Source of the DNA: Oligoflexus sp.
GTDB lineage: Bacteria; Bdellovibrionota_B; Oligoflexia; Oligoflexales; Oligoflexaceae
Direction of reading: 5' to 3'
Assembly (NCBI RefSeq): GCF_035712445.1
Contig: NZ_DASTAT010000135.1
Coordinates: 1-43,311 of the forward strand
Length of the DNA stretch: 43,311 nt
The notes under the pieces: model-generated
The model's input: only the letters and a program-made list of their open reading frames with translations
The model's database searches: none
What the model was told of the DNA's origin: nothing
Program-made: the position numbers and the translations under genes
Part shown: positions 43,028 through 43,311 of the stretch, piece after piece
How the letters are laid out: each line of letters starts with the position of its first letter
Numbering within the stretch: the first letter of the stretch is position 1

Positions 43028-43311
43028 ATGTCAAATTTGCAGCAGCTTTTTCCTTCGGATCATCCCGTATTTTCTGGCGGACGTTATCTGAGGGCGTTCG
43101 ATCATCTCCATGACATCGGTCACTATGAACACAGTATCCTGACCTACATCGGATCGCTTCTTCCTTTTGACAAAGGCTTTCTCGATCATCCTGCTTTCCC
43201 ATCAATCGCCACGATTTCACGGTCGACAAAGATCAGCGAATCAACTGTCAGGAAAAAGCTTCGCTCTCTGGAGAAGAAGGGGTACGTGATAGTCAAGGCA
43301 GTACGGTTTAT
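43028..43311 (+). CDS. HTH_36-type DNA-binding protein, replication-initiator-like (cut by the right edge)
   Basis: The frame opens at ATG 43028 and is still open at the window end (94 codons). Residues 30-90 fit a winged helix of the HTH_36 type found at the start of plasmid and phage replication proteins: YEHSILTYIGSLLPF, then FPSIATISRSTKISESTVRK, then LRSLEKKGYVIV as the wing. The spacing 'PS-x-ATIS-x-STKISESTVRKKLRSLE' is the usual recognition-helix pattern. The rest of the protein is missing, so a plain regulator is as likely as a replication protein. GAGGGA upstream is buried in an 8-bp hairpin. The preceding AT-rich stretch supports a mobile or acquired origin, which is inference. Confidence 0.75.
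   Translation, partial: MSNLQQLFPSDHPVFSGGRYLRAFDHLHDIGHYEHSILTYIGSLLPFDKGFLDHPAFPSIATISRSTKISESTVRKKLRSLEKKGYVIVKAVRF

Noticed and set aside
1..43311. tRNA, rRNA, CRISPR array, transposase or integrase
   Set aside because: Read through for conserved tRNA arms, regularly spaced repeats and transposase motifs; none was found. The only repeat arrays are the short ones at 1977-2056 and 5712-5787.

Overview
The window is chromosomal-type DNA from a Gram-negative, diderm bacterium. Evidence includes a complete LptD (LPS assembly), a TonB-dependent receptor, several lipobox-type lipoproteins and outer-membrane beta-barrels. GC content is moderately high and coding is dense. A fused SecDF, two 7TMR-DISM sensory proteins and a CheA-like kinase built on one of them, plus many family-less lipoproteins, would fit the Bdellovibrionota/Oligoflexia (Oligoflexus-like). 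That placement is my inference from gene style and is not proven here.

Layout. 1-5.8 kb: 5' part of a 7TMR-DISM sensor (minus), then a metallo-beta-lactamase-fold lipoprotein, an ABC exporter half-transporter and an MscS-type channel (plus), with a 20-bp tandem repeat and a pair of palindromic repeats between genes. 5.8-8.1 kb: a ferredoxin-reductase-like flavoprotein and an orphan lipoprotein (minus). 8.1-16.1 kb: envelope and housekeeping genes: fused secDF, a small cysteine-rich protein (minus), folC and an overlapping lptD. 16.1-17.0 kb: a lipoprotein with carboxypeptidase-regulatory-like repeats (minus).

17.2-25.3 kb is the most interesting part. Six tightly packed plus-strand genes encode a polysaccharide-deacetylase-like lipoprotein that has lost its metal ligands, a TPR plus beta-barrel protein, a short OPX (Wza-like) lipoprotein, a second beta-barrel, a Wzy/ligase-like polytopic protein and a 64-residue two-helix membrane protein. 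A convergent Wzz/GumC-like copolymerase, whose C-terminal BY-kinase-like domain lacks its P-loop, meets them stop codon to stop codon. No glycosyltransferase is present. I read this as a stand-alone polymerisation/export module for an extracellular polysaccharide that uses separate porins and two apparent pseudo-enzymes.

25.4-30 kb: a POT-family peptide transporter (minus) diverges from a TonB-dependent receptor (plus) across a 473-bp structured intergenic region. 30-42.4 kb: a minus-strand series, in order of transcription purA, a dienelactone-hydrolase-family protein, lhr helicase, a metzincin-type lipoprotein protease and a 7TMR-DISM/Hpt/CheA-like kinase. 42.4-43.3 kb: a 605-bp AT-richer, gene-free stretch ends in a structured leader whose last hairpin covers the ribosome binding site of a truncated HTH_36-type DNA-binding (replication-initiator-like) protein. 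This may be the edge of an acquired segment.

No tRNA, rRNA, CRISPR array or transposase was seen.
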